A model generated the notes under the pieces. The model worked only from the letters and a program-made list of their open reading frames with translations, searched no databases and was not told the DNA's origin. 64,000 nucleotides of DNA, taken from Aster yellows witches'-broom phytoplasma AYWB. GTDB lineage: Bacteria > Bacillota_I > Bacilli_A > Acholeplasmatales > Acholeplasmataceae. Below are positions 8,851-19,834 of this stretch, piece by piece (positions within the stretch are counted from its first letter, which is position 1; every line of letters starts with the position of its first letter). The DNA lies in contig NC_007716.1 in the NCBI RefSeq assembly GCF_000012225.1, positions 434,001 through 498,000 of the forward strand, written 5' to 3'. A program made the position numbers and the translations under genes.

Positions 8851-8871
8851 TAATATTTATTTAATTTGTTA

Positions 8872-10212
8872 TTATTTAAAATAAATCTTCCCATCTTTAA
8901 TAACAATACAATTACTAATTTGCTTTTGGGTAAGTTCTTCCAATTTGGTTTGTAATTTATTTTCAGAAACAAAAGGAAAAACACCAAAATTTAATAATAA
9001 ACGACGAGCTTCTTGTTCAGTTTTAACTAAAGCCAAAACAGGGACGGATGGATGAAATTTAGAAACATTATAAGCATCTTCTAAATCATAAACAACAATT
9101 GCTTTAACAAAAGTGCGAAAAGCCAATTCAACAGCACTTAATAAAAGATTTTCTTTGAAGTTTTTAGGTTGATATACTTGTGATAAAGCTTGATAATTAA
9201 CTACTTTTTCAGCTTGATAGTTAATTTTTTTCATATAAGTTACAGCTTCTACAGGATATTCACCTGAAGCACTTTCGCCTGATAACATAGTAAAGGTTGT
9301 ACCTTCTTTAACTGCATTAAAAACATCAGAAGTTTCGGCTTTGGTTGGGCGTGGGTTTCTTTGCATGGATTCTAACATTTGAGTAGCTACTACAACTGGT
9401 TTACCGTATTCTAAACATTTATTAATAATACGCGTTTGGTAAAGCGGTACTAATTCACCATCAACTTCTATTCCTAAATCACCTCTTGCAACCATAATGC
9501 CGTCTGATTCTTGAATGATTTCTTCTAAATTATCAACACCTTCTTGATTTTCTATTTTAGAAATAATTTGGATGTTTGAATTTCCTTGTTCTTGTAAAAT
9601 TTTTCTAATATCTTGGACATCTTGAGACTTTCTAACAAATGAAGCAGCAATATAATCAAAATCTTGTTGGGCAGCAAAAACAATATCTTGATAATCTTTA
9701 GGAGAAATAAAGTCCATTTCTAAATTAACTTTAGGAACATTTACACCTCTGCGAGATTTGATGGAGTGAGTATTTTTGGCTTTAGTAACTAATTGTTGTT
9801 TGGATTCATCTTTGCCTACAACTTCCAAAGATAAATATCCATCATCAATATTAATCATATCGCCAACTTTTAATTCATTGTATAAATTAGTATAACTAAC
9901 TGAAAAAAGTTTAGCATTACCTAAAACTTCTGTCATAGATATTCTTACTTCAGAATCTTTTTGAATTGTTACTAAACCATCCAATTTGTGAGTTCTAATT
10001 TCAGGCCCTTTGGTATCTAACATAAGTCCTGTATGTTTGTCTAATTTATCGCTAATAGTTTTAATAGTTTTCATTAAAAGTTTAGTTTGTTCGTATTGAG
10101 CGTGAGAAAAATTAAATCTTGCTACATTCAAACCTGTTTGAATTAAAGCTTGTAAAATGTTTTTTTCATAAGAAGCAGGTCCTAAGGTACAAATTATTTT
10201 AGTTTTGTTCAT
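8872..10212 (-). CDS. pyk: pyruvate kinase
   Basis: Final ATP-yielding step of glycolysis, phosphoenolpyruvate to pyruvate. The 446-residue protein contains MLDTKGPEIRTHKL near the substrate site, the signature ISKIENQEGVDNLEEI, and MVARGDLGIEV with metal and substrate ligands. It lacks the extra C-terminal PEP-utiliser-like domain of some Bacillus enzymes, and at 446 aa it is slightly shorter than the usual 470-480. It is the last gene of the carbon-metabolism run, 70 nt after the symporter gene. Confidence 0.95.
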   Translation of the reverse strand: MNKTKIICTLGPASYEKNILQALIQTGLNVARFNFSHAQYEQTKLLMKTIKTISDKLDKHTGLMLDTKGPEIRTHKLDGLVTIQKDSEVRISMTEVLGNAKLFSVSYTNLYNELKVGDMINIDDGYLSLEVVGKDESKQQLVTKAKNTHSIKSRRGVNVPKVNLEMDFISPKDYQDIVFAAQQDFDYIAASFVRKSQDVQDIRKILQEQGNSNIQIISKIENQEGVDNLEEIIQESDGIMVARGDLGIEVDGELVPLYQTRIINKCLEYGKPVVVATQMLESMQRNPRPTKAETSDVFNAVKEGTTFTMLSGESASGEYPVEAVTYMKKINYQAEKVVNYQALSQVYQPKNFKENLLLSAVELAFRTFVKAIVVYDLEDAYNVSKFHPSVPVLALVKTEQEARRLLLNFGVFPFVSENKLQTKLEELTQKQISNCIVIKDGKIYFK

Positions 10213-10282
10213 GAATAGCTACATCCTTTTTTGGTTTTAAAAATATATAAAAATAATTGTCAAAATTAGTTAAATTAAAACA

Positions 10283-11650
10283 TTATGACATATAAAAAAA
10301 CTTAAATAAGAAATAAGCCAAAGTATAAATAATAGGTCCAATAATTCTAGTAGCAATCATAATGAAAGGTAATAAATTGTCTCTTTTACTTATTGACATT
10401 ATTCCTAAATGTCCGGTTCCTCCTACACTTAAAGCACCTAAACCAGCTGTAAGAGATGTTTCAAAAGGATAAAAACCAAAAGCTTTAGAAAGAACAAAGG
10501 ATATTAAAACAACTACCAATAAAGCAGTTAAAACCATAGTTAAAACAGGTATTTGTTTTATTCCTCCCATTAATTGTTGCCATTTAACTGTCATCCCTAA
10601 ACCTGCTAAAATAGGAGTAGTGAAATTTTTAGATATTACTTGTCCTGCTTGAGAAATATGACTTTGATTTTCTTGTGATAATAAATTAAAAATTCTAATC
10701 AAAATTAAGAAAAGAATAAAATAAACTAACGATTCTAAATAAGCCCATAATAATTTATTTAAAAGACCACTTAAACTAAATAATACAAAAATCATTGTTA
10801 AACCCATGCCGATATTTTTATATTCTAAAGGAATTTTTTTCTCTGTTGGTTTGGGTGTAAGTTTATTATTTTTATATTCTAATTTTCCTTTGCCACTAAA
10901 TTTAGTTTTATCAAAAACAACATACATTAAGCCAGCAAATAAAATACTTAAACATCTAGCCATAATTAAAGGCACTATAATTGCTGTTCTAATAGTTTTT
11001 TGATCTAATTGAGGAAAAGCTTCTTTATAAATGCCATTTGCAAAACCATTAATACCTAAATTGGTTCCCCCATTTGTTAACGGAACAGCTACATAAAAAA
11101 TAGAGTCTAAAAACGAACCTTGAGTGCTAAATCCTTCTGGTTTTTGATAATTAAATAAATACCCCACAAAACCAACATTTAAAATAGCTATTAAACAAAT
11201 GATTAATGTTAAAGGAAGAAACTTAGAAAGTGATCTTTTTAATAAATTTCTATCAACACTTAAAATACTTCCAGCAATAACACAAGTTATAAAAAAGTTA
11301 GCAAAATCAGATCCTAAATGATTATTTGGTGTTTTGGTACTGAAAAAATTTTCATTACATTTATCTGCTAAATCTTTCGGTATCCACCCTCTATAAACCA
11401 AATAAGAAGGAACAAAAATACAAAGCAAAAATCCTAATCCTATTTTATTTAAATAAGGGACACTATCACCAATAAAGTTAAGCCCGTATCCTAAGATAAA
11501 AATAATAAATAAAGGGGTTAAAAGAGGGTGATATAATTTTTTTATTCCCCATTCTTTAACTGCAAAAAGATGTAAAGCATAAACAACTACAAAAAAAAGA
11601 AACATTAAAGGGTGAAAACCAAAAATCTTTATTTGCTTGTCTTTTTTCAT
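10283..11650 (-). CDS. citS: 2-hydroxycarboxylate (malate/citrate-type) symporter
   Basis: Members of the 2HCT/CCS family import malate or citrate with Na+ or H+. The 455-residue protein has about 11-12 hydrophobic segments and the two characteristic Gly-rich re-entrant loops: PLTNGGTNLGINGFA in the first half and ALSVGGTGHLGIMSISKR in the second. The conserved Arg in IATRIIGP near the C-terminus suits substrate binding. Malate is the more likely substrate in a phytoplasma that can use malate as a carbon source; that is inference, and citrate cannot be excluded. It lies directly before pyk in the same direction. Confidence 0.85.
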   Translation of the reverse strand: MKKDKQIKIFGFHPLMFLFFVVVYALHLFAVKEWGIKKLYHPLLTPLFIIFILGYGLNFIGDSVPYLNKIGLGFLLCIFVPSYLVYRGWIPKDLADKCNENFFSTKTPNNHLGSDFANFFITCVIAGSILSVDRNLLKRSLSKFLPLTLIICLIAILNVGFVGYLFNYQKPEGFSTQGSFLDSIFYVAVPLTNGGTNLGINGFANGIYKEAFPQLDQKTIRTAIIVPLIMARCLSILFAGLMYVVFDKTKFSGKGKLEYKNNKLTPKPTEKKIPLEYKNIGMGLTMIFVLFSLSGLLNKLLWAYLESLVYFILFLILIRIFNLLSQENQSHISQAGQVISKNFTTPILAGLGMTVKWQQLMGGIKQIPVLTMVLTALLVVVLISFVLSKAFGFYPFETSLTAGLGALSVGGTGHLGIMSISKRDNLLPFIMIATRIIGPIIYTLAYFLFKFFYMS

Positions 11651-11825
11651 TATAAATTACTCCGATTCTTCACAAAAAATAAAATAACTAATAAATTCAT
11701 AAATATGATGTAATATAAATAATTAATTTTATAAATGATTGATAAATTATTTTTTGTGATTTTTTTATTTTCAAAATTATTACCTAAATAATTAATTATG
11801 CATTCTTAAATAATAAAGTTAACAA

Positions 11826-13364
11826 TCAAACTAGTTTTTTAATTAAACTATTTCCTGTCATTTCTTGAGGTTTTTTAATTTCCAATAAATCTAGCATTGT
11901 GGGCGCAACATCACATAAAGACCCTGGTTTTAAGACAACATTTTTATCTGTAACAATGAAAGGAACTAAATTAGTAGTATGAGCTGTGTGTGGATTCCCT
12001 TGGTTATCTTTCATTTTTTCGGCATTTCCATGATCTGCTACAATACAAGCTTTGCCTTTAACTGCAAAAATAGCGTTTAGAACTTCTTTAAGACAACTGT
12101 CTACTGTTTGAACCGCTTTAATAGTAGCATCTAAAAAACCAGTATGTCCTACCATATCAGGATTTGCAAAATTAAGAATTAAAGTATCGTATTTACGAGA
12201 AAAAATAGCAGTTTTAGCAGCGTTGGTAATTTCTAAAGCACTCATTTCGGGTTTAAGATCATAAGTTTTTACTTTGGGAGAAGGAATTAAGATTCTATCT
12301 GCATTTTTTAATTGTAGTTCCTTGCCACCATCAAAGAAAAAAGTTACATGAGGATATTTTTCAGTTTCCGAAATTCTTAGTTGGTGCATTCCTAAATTGG
12401 CAATTACTTCACCATAAATATTTTTTAAAGTTTTTTTTTCAAAAGCAACTACACTTTTAACTTGAACGTTGTATTGAGTCATTGTTACCAAAAAAAGATT
12501 ATTTACTAATTTATTACCGCAAAAATTGGTTTTGCCCTCAGAACAAAAAGCATTAGTGGCACAAGGATTAGATAGAGCAGTTGCAAGACGCATAGCGCGG
12601 TCAGGACGAAAATTAACAAAAATAACTGCATCATTATCATCAATTAAACCATTTGGATCAGTAATGAAAGGAGTAATAAATTCATCTGTAATTCCTTGAT
12701 TATAAAAATTTTGCATAGTTTTTTCTAATGACAAGGTAATAACAGGGGCTTGTTTGGATGTAAGCATATTATAGACTAAATTGATGCGGTCCCAATTATT
12801 ATCACGGTCAAGAGCATAATATCTACCAGCAACAGAAGCAATATTAAAGCCGTAATCAAGAAGGTTTTTAATGTAATTAATGCCTGAATGAGTGCCTGTG
12901 TCTCTTCCATCAGTAAAAGCGTGTAAAAAGGTGTTGTTTGCTAAGTTATTTTCTTTTAATAAATCAAATAAAGCTTTAAAATGATCTAAATGAGAATGAA
13001 TTCCTCCATCAGAGATAAGCCCTAAAAGATGAATTTTACTGTTATTTTTTTTAACATGTTCGATGGCTTGGAGAAATTGTTTGTTAGTAAAAAAAGTTTT
13101 ATCACGAATAGCTTTATTAATTTGAGTAAGTGATTGATAAACAACTCTTCCTGCTCCTAAATTAAGGTGTCCTACTTCACTATTTCCCATTTGACCCTGG
13201 GGAAGGCCCACTTCTTCACCTGAGGCTTTAAGAGTGGTGTTGGGAAAGTTTTTTAAAAGATAATCTAGATAGGGAGTTTTTGCCAAATGAAAAGCGTTAT
13301 TTTCTTTTTGGTCGGTTAAGCCTAAGCCATCTAAAATAATTAATCCTACAAATTTTTTAGTCAT
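11826..13364 (-). CDS. gpmI: 2,3-bisphosphoglycerate-independent phosphoglycerate mutase
   Basis: Interconverts 3- and 2-phosphoglycerate in lower glycolysis, using two Mn ions and a phosphoserine. The 512-residue protein has the catalytic serine in MGNSEVGHLNLGAGRVVYQS, the metal-binding start GLIILDGLG, the FTDGRDT block and VADHGNAE near the C-terminus. The length is typical (about 510). It follows eno closely on the same strand, separated by a small hairpin. Confidence 0.96.
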   Translation of the reverse strand: MTKKFVGLIILDGLGLTDQKENNAFHLAKTPYLDYLLKNFPNTTLKASGEEVGLPQGQMGNSEVGHLNLGAGRVVYQSLTQINKAIRDKTFFTNKQFLQAIEHVKKNNSKIHLLGLISDGGIHSHLDHFKALFDLLKENNLANNTFLHAFTDGRDTGTHSGINYIKNLLDYGFNIASVAGRYYALDRDNNWDRINLVYNMLTSKQAPVITLSLEKTMQNFYNQGITDEFITPFITDPNGLIDDNDAVIFVNFRPDRAMRLATALSNPCATNAFCSEGKTNFCGNKLVNNLFLVTMTQYNVQVKSVVAFEKKTLKNIYGEVIANLGMHQLRISETEKYPHVTFFFDGGKELQLKNADRILIPSPKVKTYDLKPEMSALEITNAAKTAIFSRKYDTLILNFANPDMVGHTGFLDATIKAVQTVDSCLKEVLNAIFAVKGKACIVADHGNAEKMKDNQGNPHTAHTTNLVPFIVTDKNVVLKPGSLCDVAPTMLDLLEIKKPQEMTGNSLIKKLV

Positions 13365-13386
13365 ATTCCCAAACTCCTTACATCAA

Positions 13387-13410
13387 AAGACCATCTTAAA
13401 CGATGGTCTT
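13387..13410 (-). terminator. weak hairpin between eno and gpmI
   Basis: Arms AAGACCATC (13387-13395) and GATGGTCTT (13402-13410) pair over 9 bp around a 6-nt loop. In the minus-strand transcript it is followed only by a short U run (CTTTTGATG), so it could be a partial terminator or an mRNA-stabilising hairpin tuning gpmI relative to eno. Confidence 0.5.
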
Positions 13411-13445
13411 GTCAACAATAATGTTATTTTGTTTTTAGTTGGGAT

Positions 13446-14759
<1,314 letters not shown>

Positions 14760-14906
14760 TTAGTTTTTAATTATAAAATGAAAAATAAAATAAATTTTGT
14801 TTGTGGGACAAATATTTAAATTTACTAACCATAAATATTATAATGGTTTTTTGCTAAAAAATGTATTTTAATGTGTAATAAATGAATATTTTTGTAATAA
14901 TTGCAA

Positions 14907-16187
14907 TTATGGTTTTAATAAAGCAAACATTTTTTGTTTGTATATTTCTACTCCGTGTTGATTAAAAGGGTTAATTCCTAACAACAAACCTGACATTGCA
15001 CAAGCTTTTTGGAAAAAATACGCTAAATATCCAAAATGATAGGCATCCAAAGTAGGAATGACAATTTCTAAATTAGGAACTTTTCCTTCAATGTGGGCTT
15101 GTCTAGTGGCTTGAAGAATTTTTTGATTAATTTGAGAATAAGTTTTTCCAGCTACATAATTAAGATTGTCAAGTTCATTTAGAATATGAGGAACAACACA
15201 ATCATCTTTTATTGATGAAACATTTAAAACTGTTTCAAAAAGCATTTTGGTGCCTTCTTGGATAAATTGCCCTAAGGAATGCAGATCAGTAGAATTATTG
15301 GTGGCTCCTACAAAAAGCCCTTTTTCTTCTTTGCCCTCAGATTCAGCAAATAATTGTTTCCACCATTCAGAAAAAGAAAGGAGATTTGGTTCGTAACTTA
15401 CCAATATTTCCATTTTTTTGTTTTGTTGGGTATGGAATAAATACCTTGCTAAAGCGTACTTATAGGCTTGATTTTGCAAAAGGTCTTCTTGAAAAGTATC
15501 GTGATAAGATTGCAAAGCACCTTTCATCATTGAGGCAACATCTAAATTAGCAAAAACAAAAGGAAGGATGCCTACGCTTGTAAAAACACTAAATCTTCCG
15601 CCCACAGAATCAGGAATAACAAATGTTTGATAACCTTCTTTAAGAGCTAAATTTAACAAAACGCCTTTTTGGCTGTCGGTAGTTACAAAAATACGATTTT
15701 TGGCAAGTTGTTTGCCATATTTTTCTTCTATTTCTTTTTTCAAGATTCTAAAAGCAAGTGCTGGTTCCAAAGTGGTGCCTGATTTTGAAATAACATTAAT
15801 TGCCCAATTTTTGTTTTTAAGAAAATGGAGCAAATTAGTTAAGTAATTGCCTGATACTTGATGACCTGCAAAAAGAATTTCTGGCTTAGTTTTTTTAAAG
15901 GGTGTTTGCAAAAATTCAATTCCTGCTTTAGCTCCTAAATAAGAACCTCCAATTCCAATTACTACTAAAACATCTAAATTGGGGTGGAAATTTTTTAGTT
16001 GTTTCATTTTTTCAATTTCTTTAAAATCAAAATGTAAAGGTAGTTCTAACCAACCCAAATATTTTTCTTTTAGTTGTTTGTCTTGATGTAATTTTTGGTG
16101 TATGGACTTAATTTGAGGGGCATAAGTTTGGGTATGTTTGCGCCAATCTAAAAAATTATAAATCCCTTCAAGGTTTAATTTCAACAT
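14907..16187 (-). CDS. pgi: glucose-6-phosphate isomerase
   Basis: Interconverts glucose 6-phosphate and fructose 6-phosphate. The 426-residue protein carries VVIGIGGSYLGAKAGIEFL (sugar-phosphate binding), NVISKSGTTLEPALAFR and the PGI signature around GGRFSVFTSVGILP. The length matches the short Firmicute-type enzymes (about 430-450). It lies between the MATE transporter and eno on the same strand. Confidence 0.96.
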   Translation of the reverse strand: MLKLNLEGIYNFLDWRKHTQTYAPQIKSIHQKLHQDKQLKEKYLGWLELPLHFDFKEIEKMKQLKNFHPNLDVLVVIGIGGSYLGAKAGIEFLQTPFKKTKPEILFAGHQVSGNYLTNLLHFLKNKNWAINVISKSGTTLEPALAFRILKKEIEEKYGKQLAKNRIFVTTDSQKGVLLNLALKEGYQTFVIPDSVGGRFSVFTSVGILPFVFANLDVASMMKGALQSYHDTFQEDLLQNQAYKYALARYLFHTQQNKKMEILVSYEPNLLSFSEWWKQLFAESEGKEEKGLFVGATNNSTDLHSLGQFIQEGTKMLFETVLNVSSIKDDCVVPHILNELDNLNYVAGKTYSQINQKILQATRQAHIEGKVPNLEIVIPTLDAYHFGYLAYFFQKACAMSGLLLGINPFNQHGVEIYKQKMFALLKP

Positions 16188-16302
16188 TGTGTAATTTTAC
16201 TCCTTTTATTTTTTTTTATTTGGTGCTTTATTCTATTTTTATTAAATATTTTATTCTCATTTTATTTAAATATTTTAACATTTTTTAATATTGTATTAGT
16301 TT

Positions 16303-17811
16303 TTAATTAATAGTTTTGGTTTGTAAAGCATTATTTTTATTTTTCTTAAAACGTGGGATTTGGTTGGTTTTGTTTTGGCGCAAAAAAGAGTAAAATAAAT
16401 AAGTGGTTGTAAAAAAGACAATAATATTGCTTCCAAAAGTACTTAAACCACATTGAGTAGCATCAGAAATTGAAACATCTAAATTTAATTGGGGTAATAT
16501 ATCATGCAAAAACCATAAAATAGTTATCCTTAAAACAACTCTTAAAAGATTAATTACAAAAATAAGATTAGCATTTTTTTTATAAGATACGACATAACCC
16601 ATCATTAAAGAAGTCCATACAGAAAAAAACAAAGAAGTTTGTTCCCAATTGAGGATTTCTTTAAAGGATGTTATTTCTTTTTTGGTAAAATCTTTTTCGG
16701 GTTTTAAGACGCGCAATAATTGTTCACCACAAAATTGATTTATAAATACTCCAATAATTCCTATAATAAAAGTAATTACAACAATATTTTTAAAGATTTT
16801 AAAAGTTTTGCTATTACTTTGAAAAGTAACACTTTGAGATACTATAGCAGATTGACTATCTTCAAAAGAATTAGAAATAGCATAAAAAATACCATTAACC
16901 GCCATAACAAATCCAAAAATATCTACTAAGTTTTCTTGAGCTTTGGTAAAATAATTGTCCATCATATCAAGAATAATGAGTTTTCCAATTTCATAAGTAG
17001 ATTTGGCAATAATTAATGTTCCTGCTAATTTAAGGATAGTTTTTACTGTGCGTTTAGAAAAGACTAGGTTTTTTAATTGCAACTTAAAAATATTTTTAGA
17101 ACTAAACATACAATAAAAAGTTACCAAAGTAAGTAATAAATTAGCAATTAAATCAGATAGGGCTAAATCAATTAAATTAACTTGGTTTTGTTTGATTGCT
17201 TTAAAAGCAAAAGAAATACTAATTCTTGTAATGATAAGGCAAATATTAAGGATTAAAACAAATCTAGTTTTTTCCTTGGCGCGTTCCAATCCAATAAAAA
17301 CTGCATTGATAGTAATAGCTACAAAAGTAATTAAAATAAGATAATAATATGTAAGTCCGTTTTGGCTACGATAACTTTTATTTAAAAATATATCTCCAAA
17401 TGGAGCTGGCAAAAGGACACCTAAACCCAAAACCAATAAAAAGAATAAGGAAGAAATAATTGCCAATAAAAAAGCTAGGGTAGCATATTGTTTGGCTTTG
17501 GTAAAATTCTTTTTTTTATATTCTCTAGCTACTAAAATAACACCCGCTCCACCCAAAGCTATAGCAACACTTTGCAAAATTTTTTTAATTTGTGCCATAT
17601 AAGAAATGGTTTTATCTAAATTGGTGCTGGAATTGGGTTCGTTTCCGATAATATAAAAATCAATAGATACAGATAATTGTTGAAATAACAAATAAATAGC
17701 AATGGGAAAAGTAAGAATAATTAAATTGATCCAAATAGGTCTTTTAAATGATTTAGGGGTTTGGTTGGTGGGTTTGGAAAAGTGTGGCACATGATTTTTT
17801 TCAGCAGACAT
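16303..17811 (-). CDS. MATE-family multidrug/cation antiporter
   Basis: The 502-residue protein has about 12 transmembrane segments in two related halves, with the MATE-like N-terminal block IYLLFQQLSVSIDFYIIGNEP and the GGAGVILVAREYKKKN loop after the second or third span. It would export cationic compounds in exchange for Na+ or H+ at the membrane; the substrate is unknown. It sits inside the glycolytic run between pfkA and pgi. A paralogue lies at 19835-21430 on the other strand, so the two may derive from an old duplication around pfkA. Confidence 0.82.
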   Translation of the reverse strand: MSAEKNHVPHFSKPTNQTPKSFKRPIWINLIILTFPIAIYLLFQQLSVSIDFYIIGNEPNSSTNLDKTISYMAQIKKILQSVAIALGGAGVILVAREYKKKNFTKAKQYATLAFLLAIISSLFFLLVLGLGVLLPAPFGDIFLNKSYRSQNGLTYYYLILITFVAITINAVFIGLERAKEKTRFVLILNICLIITRISISFAFKAIKQNQVNLIDLALSDLIANLLLTLVTFYCMFSSKNIFKLQLKNLVFSKRTVKTILKLAGTLIIAKSTYEIGKLIILDMMDNYFTKAQENLVDIFGFVMAVNGIFYAISNSFEDSQSAIVSQSVTFQSNSKTFKIFKNIVVITFIIGIIGVFINQFCGEQLLRVLKPEKDFTKKEITSFKEILNWEQTSLFFSVWTSLMMGYVVSYKKNANLIFVINLLRVVLRITILWFLHDILPQLNLDVSISDATQCGLSTFGSNIIVFFTTTYLFYSFLRQNKTNQIPRFKKNKNNALQTKTIN

Positions 17812-17935
17812 AAATATACTCCGTTTTATTTTTTTTAGTATTTATATCAAAATCAATTGTGATTTATTTGGGGTTTCGAATTTGGAAGTACAAAAGTTAA
17901 TTTTGATAAATAAAATATTTTATTCTACAATCATT

Positions 17936-18922
17936 TTACAACAATTTAGATACCACATTAAATAATTCATTTTTTTCATAAGTTTTTTCAAAAAGATCAC
18001 CAAAAGTAGTGTAATGCAAATTAAGTCCACAAGTGCCAACAGCACAATTAAAAATGTTTTTTTGCAATAAAGAAACGGCATAACTTCCCATTCTAAAAGC
18101 AAGTAATAAGTCTTCTGCAGTTGGTTTACCACCTCTTTGAATGTGTCCTAAAACTTGGGCTCTAGTTTCAAAACCACTGTAATTTTCTACCTCTTTGGCT
18201 AAACTTAAAACATCAAAAATGTGTTCAGTGACAACTACAATAGCATGTCTTTTGTTTGCTTGGCGCAAATCTTTAATTTTTTGGCAAATAGTTTGTTGGG
18301 ATAAAAGATTTTCGCGAGTAACAATAACGTCTACTCCTGCAGCAAGCCCACCAAATAAAGCCAAATCTCCTTTGTTGCGACCCATAACTTCAATAATACT
18401 GCATCGTTTGTGAGAAACAGAAGTATCGCGCAATTTTTCGATGGCATCTACAATATTATTGAGGGCAGTGCTAAATCCAATAGTAAAATCAGTGGTGTAA
18501 ATATCATTGTCAATAGTTGCTGGCAGTCCTACGCATTTGATGCCAAGTTCGTTCAATTTGGATGCTCCTTTATAAGAGCCATCACCACCAATTACAACTA
18601 ATTTATCAATTCCTAAAGTTTTTAAATTTTTTGCACATTGTTTGCGCACATCTAAATTATTTGGAAAATCTAAAAAACGCGCAGTTCCCAAAAAAGTACC
18701 TGATACGTTAAGAACGCGAGGAAATGTTTGAGGATTTAGGAGTTCAATTTGGTTATTAAAAAGCCCTAAATAACCATCTTTCACGCCGAAAACTTCAAAT
18801 CCTTGTTTTGAACTTTCAAAAACTAAAGCACGAATAGCTGCATTCATTCCAGGAGCATCGCCACCTGAAGTTAACACAGCAATTTTTTTGTTTTCTTTTG
18901 TTTTTTGGTTTTTATTTTTCAT
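17936..18922 (-). CDS. pfkA: ATP-dependent 6-phosphofructokinase
   Basis: Phosphorylates fructose 6-phosphate, the committing step of glycolysis. The 328-residue protein has AVLTSGGDAPGMNAAIRA (ATP site), GGDGSYKGA, the catalytic PATIDNDIYTTDFTIGFSTA, and EVMGRNKGDLAL. GGDGS is the ATP-type motif, whereas PPi enzymes carry Asp at the equivalent second Gly. The length fits bacterial PfkA (about 320). An AAGGAG site precedes the ATG. It is the first gene of the minus-strand carbon-metabolism run. Confidence 0.96.
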   Translation of the reverse strand: MKNKNQKTKENKKIAVLTSGGDAPGMNAAIRALVFESSKQGFEVFGVKDGYLGLFNNQIELLNPQTFPRVLNVSGTFLGTARFLDFPNNLDVRKQCAKNLKTLGIDKLVVIGGDGSYKGASKLNELGIKCVGLPATIDNDIYTTDFTIGFSTALNNIVDAIEKLRDTSVSHKRCSIIEVMGRNKGDLALFGGLAAGVDVIVTRENLLSQQTICQKIKDLRQANKRHAIVVVTEHIFDVLSLAKEVENYSGFETRAQVLGHIQRGGKPTAEDLLLAFRMGSYAVSLLQKNIFNCAVGTCGLNLHYTTFGDLFEKTYEKNELFNVVSKLL

Positions 18923-19223
18923 TTTAAAATTAAGTCTCCTTTATTTTTTTAAATATTGTTTTATCATTTTTTTGGTAATTGTTTTTTAACAAAACCGCGT
19001 ACGCGAGTTAAAATGAAAATAAATGAAATAAATAGGTTGTTAAATGTTAATAAGTAAAAAAATAGTATACTTGAAAAATTTCCAAAGTGTTTTAAAAAAT
19101 AATAAAATATAATATGATTGGTTTGGTTTGGTTTTAAAATGGCTTTCTTTTATCTTTATCCAAAATATAAATTATTATTTTAAGTAAATTTTTGGGCATT
19201 TCAAAAACTAACTAATATTTTTT
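18923..19223. other. gene-free upstream region of pfkA with a GC palindrome
   Basis: No ORF with coding character is seen. The striking element is the perfect 10-bp palindrome CGCGTACGCG at 18996-19005, flanked by AAC and GTT, about 75 nt upstream of the pfkA start in otherwise nearly pure AT sequence. It could be an operator; there is no direct evidence. Confidence 0.35.
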
Positions 19224-19650
19224 TATGAAAAAACTTTTTATGCTAGTCTTAGGATTTTTTGATTTATTAACAGCTACATTTAAATTGTATACGAATTAAT
19301 CAAATATTGCAATTAAAACGTATTATTTTTATGCTTTTTGTAAAAATTTTGTGATATTTGGGTCTTTTTCGAAAAATAAAACTAAAATATTGCAAAAAAA
19401 TATTTATTGTCTAAAAAAAGTTTGCAAAAAAATAATGAAGTTGATTTTTGGAATAATTTTATTAGCTTTTTGGGTTGGGGTTTCATTTTTTTAGTTGTTT
19501 TTTATCTTTAGGAGTAGCAAAAATATTAACACTTATTTTTTTATATGTTATACTTAAAGAGTAGTTAAGAAAACAATTTGCAGTTATTTTAGATTTAATA
19601 AGTATTTTTTTGTTATGTTTTTTCATTAAAGATGCTTGATAAAAGAAAAC
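19224..19650 (+). pseudogene. remnants of a small integral membrane protein
   Basis: Several short hydrophobic reading frames follow each other on the plus strand. ATG at 19224 gives MKKLFMLVLGFFDLLTATFK and then stops. A second piece from about 19435 reads MKLIFGIILLAFWVGVSFF. A third, from about 19500, reads LSLGVAKILTLIFLYVILKE, a stop, then FAVILDLISIFLLCFIKDA. Together they suggest a decayed four-helix membrane protein interrupted by stops and frameshifts. No intact version is seen in the window, and chance hydrophobic frames in T-rich DNA are a real alternative. Confidence 0.35.
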
Positions 19651-19834
19651 AAAAAAATTTAAACTAAATAATCCTAAAAATTTTTTTTGAAAATCTTTAA
19701 AAATCCTTAAATAACTGCCATTTGTTTTTTAAATTTATACTTTTTTTGCACAATAAATGCAATAAAAAATAAATATAATAATTTATCAATTTATTTCAAT
19801 TAATTTTAAATCAAAAGGAAGGTTTTTTAAATAA

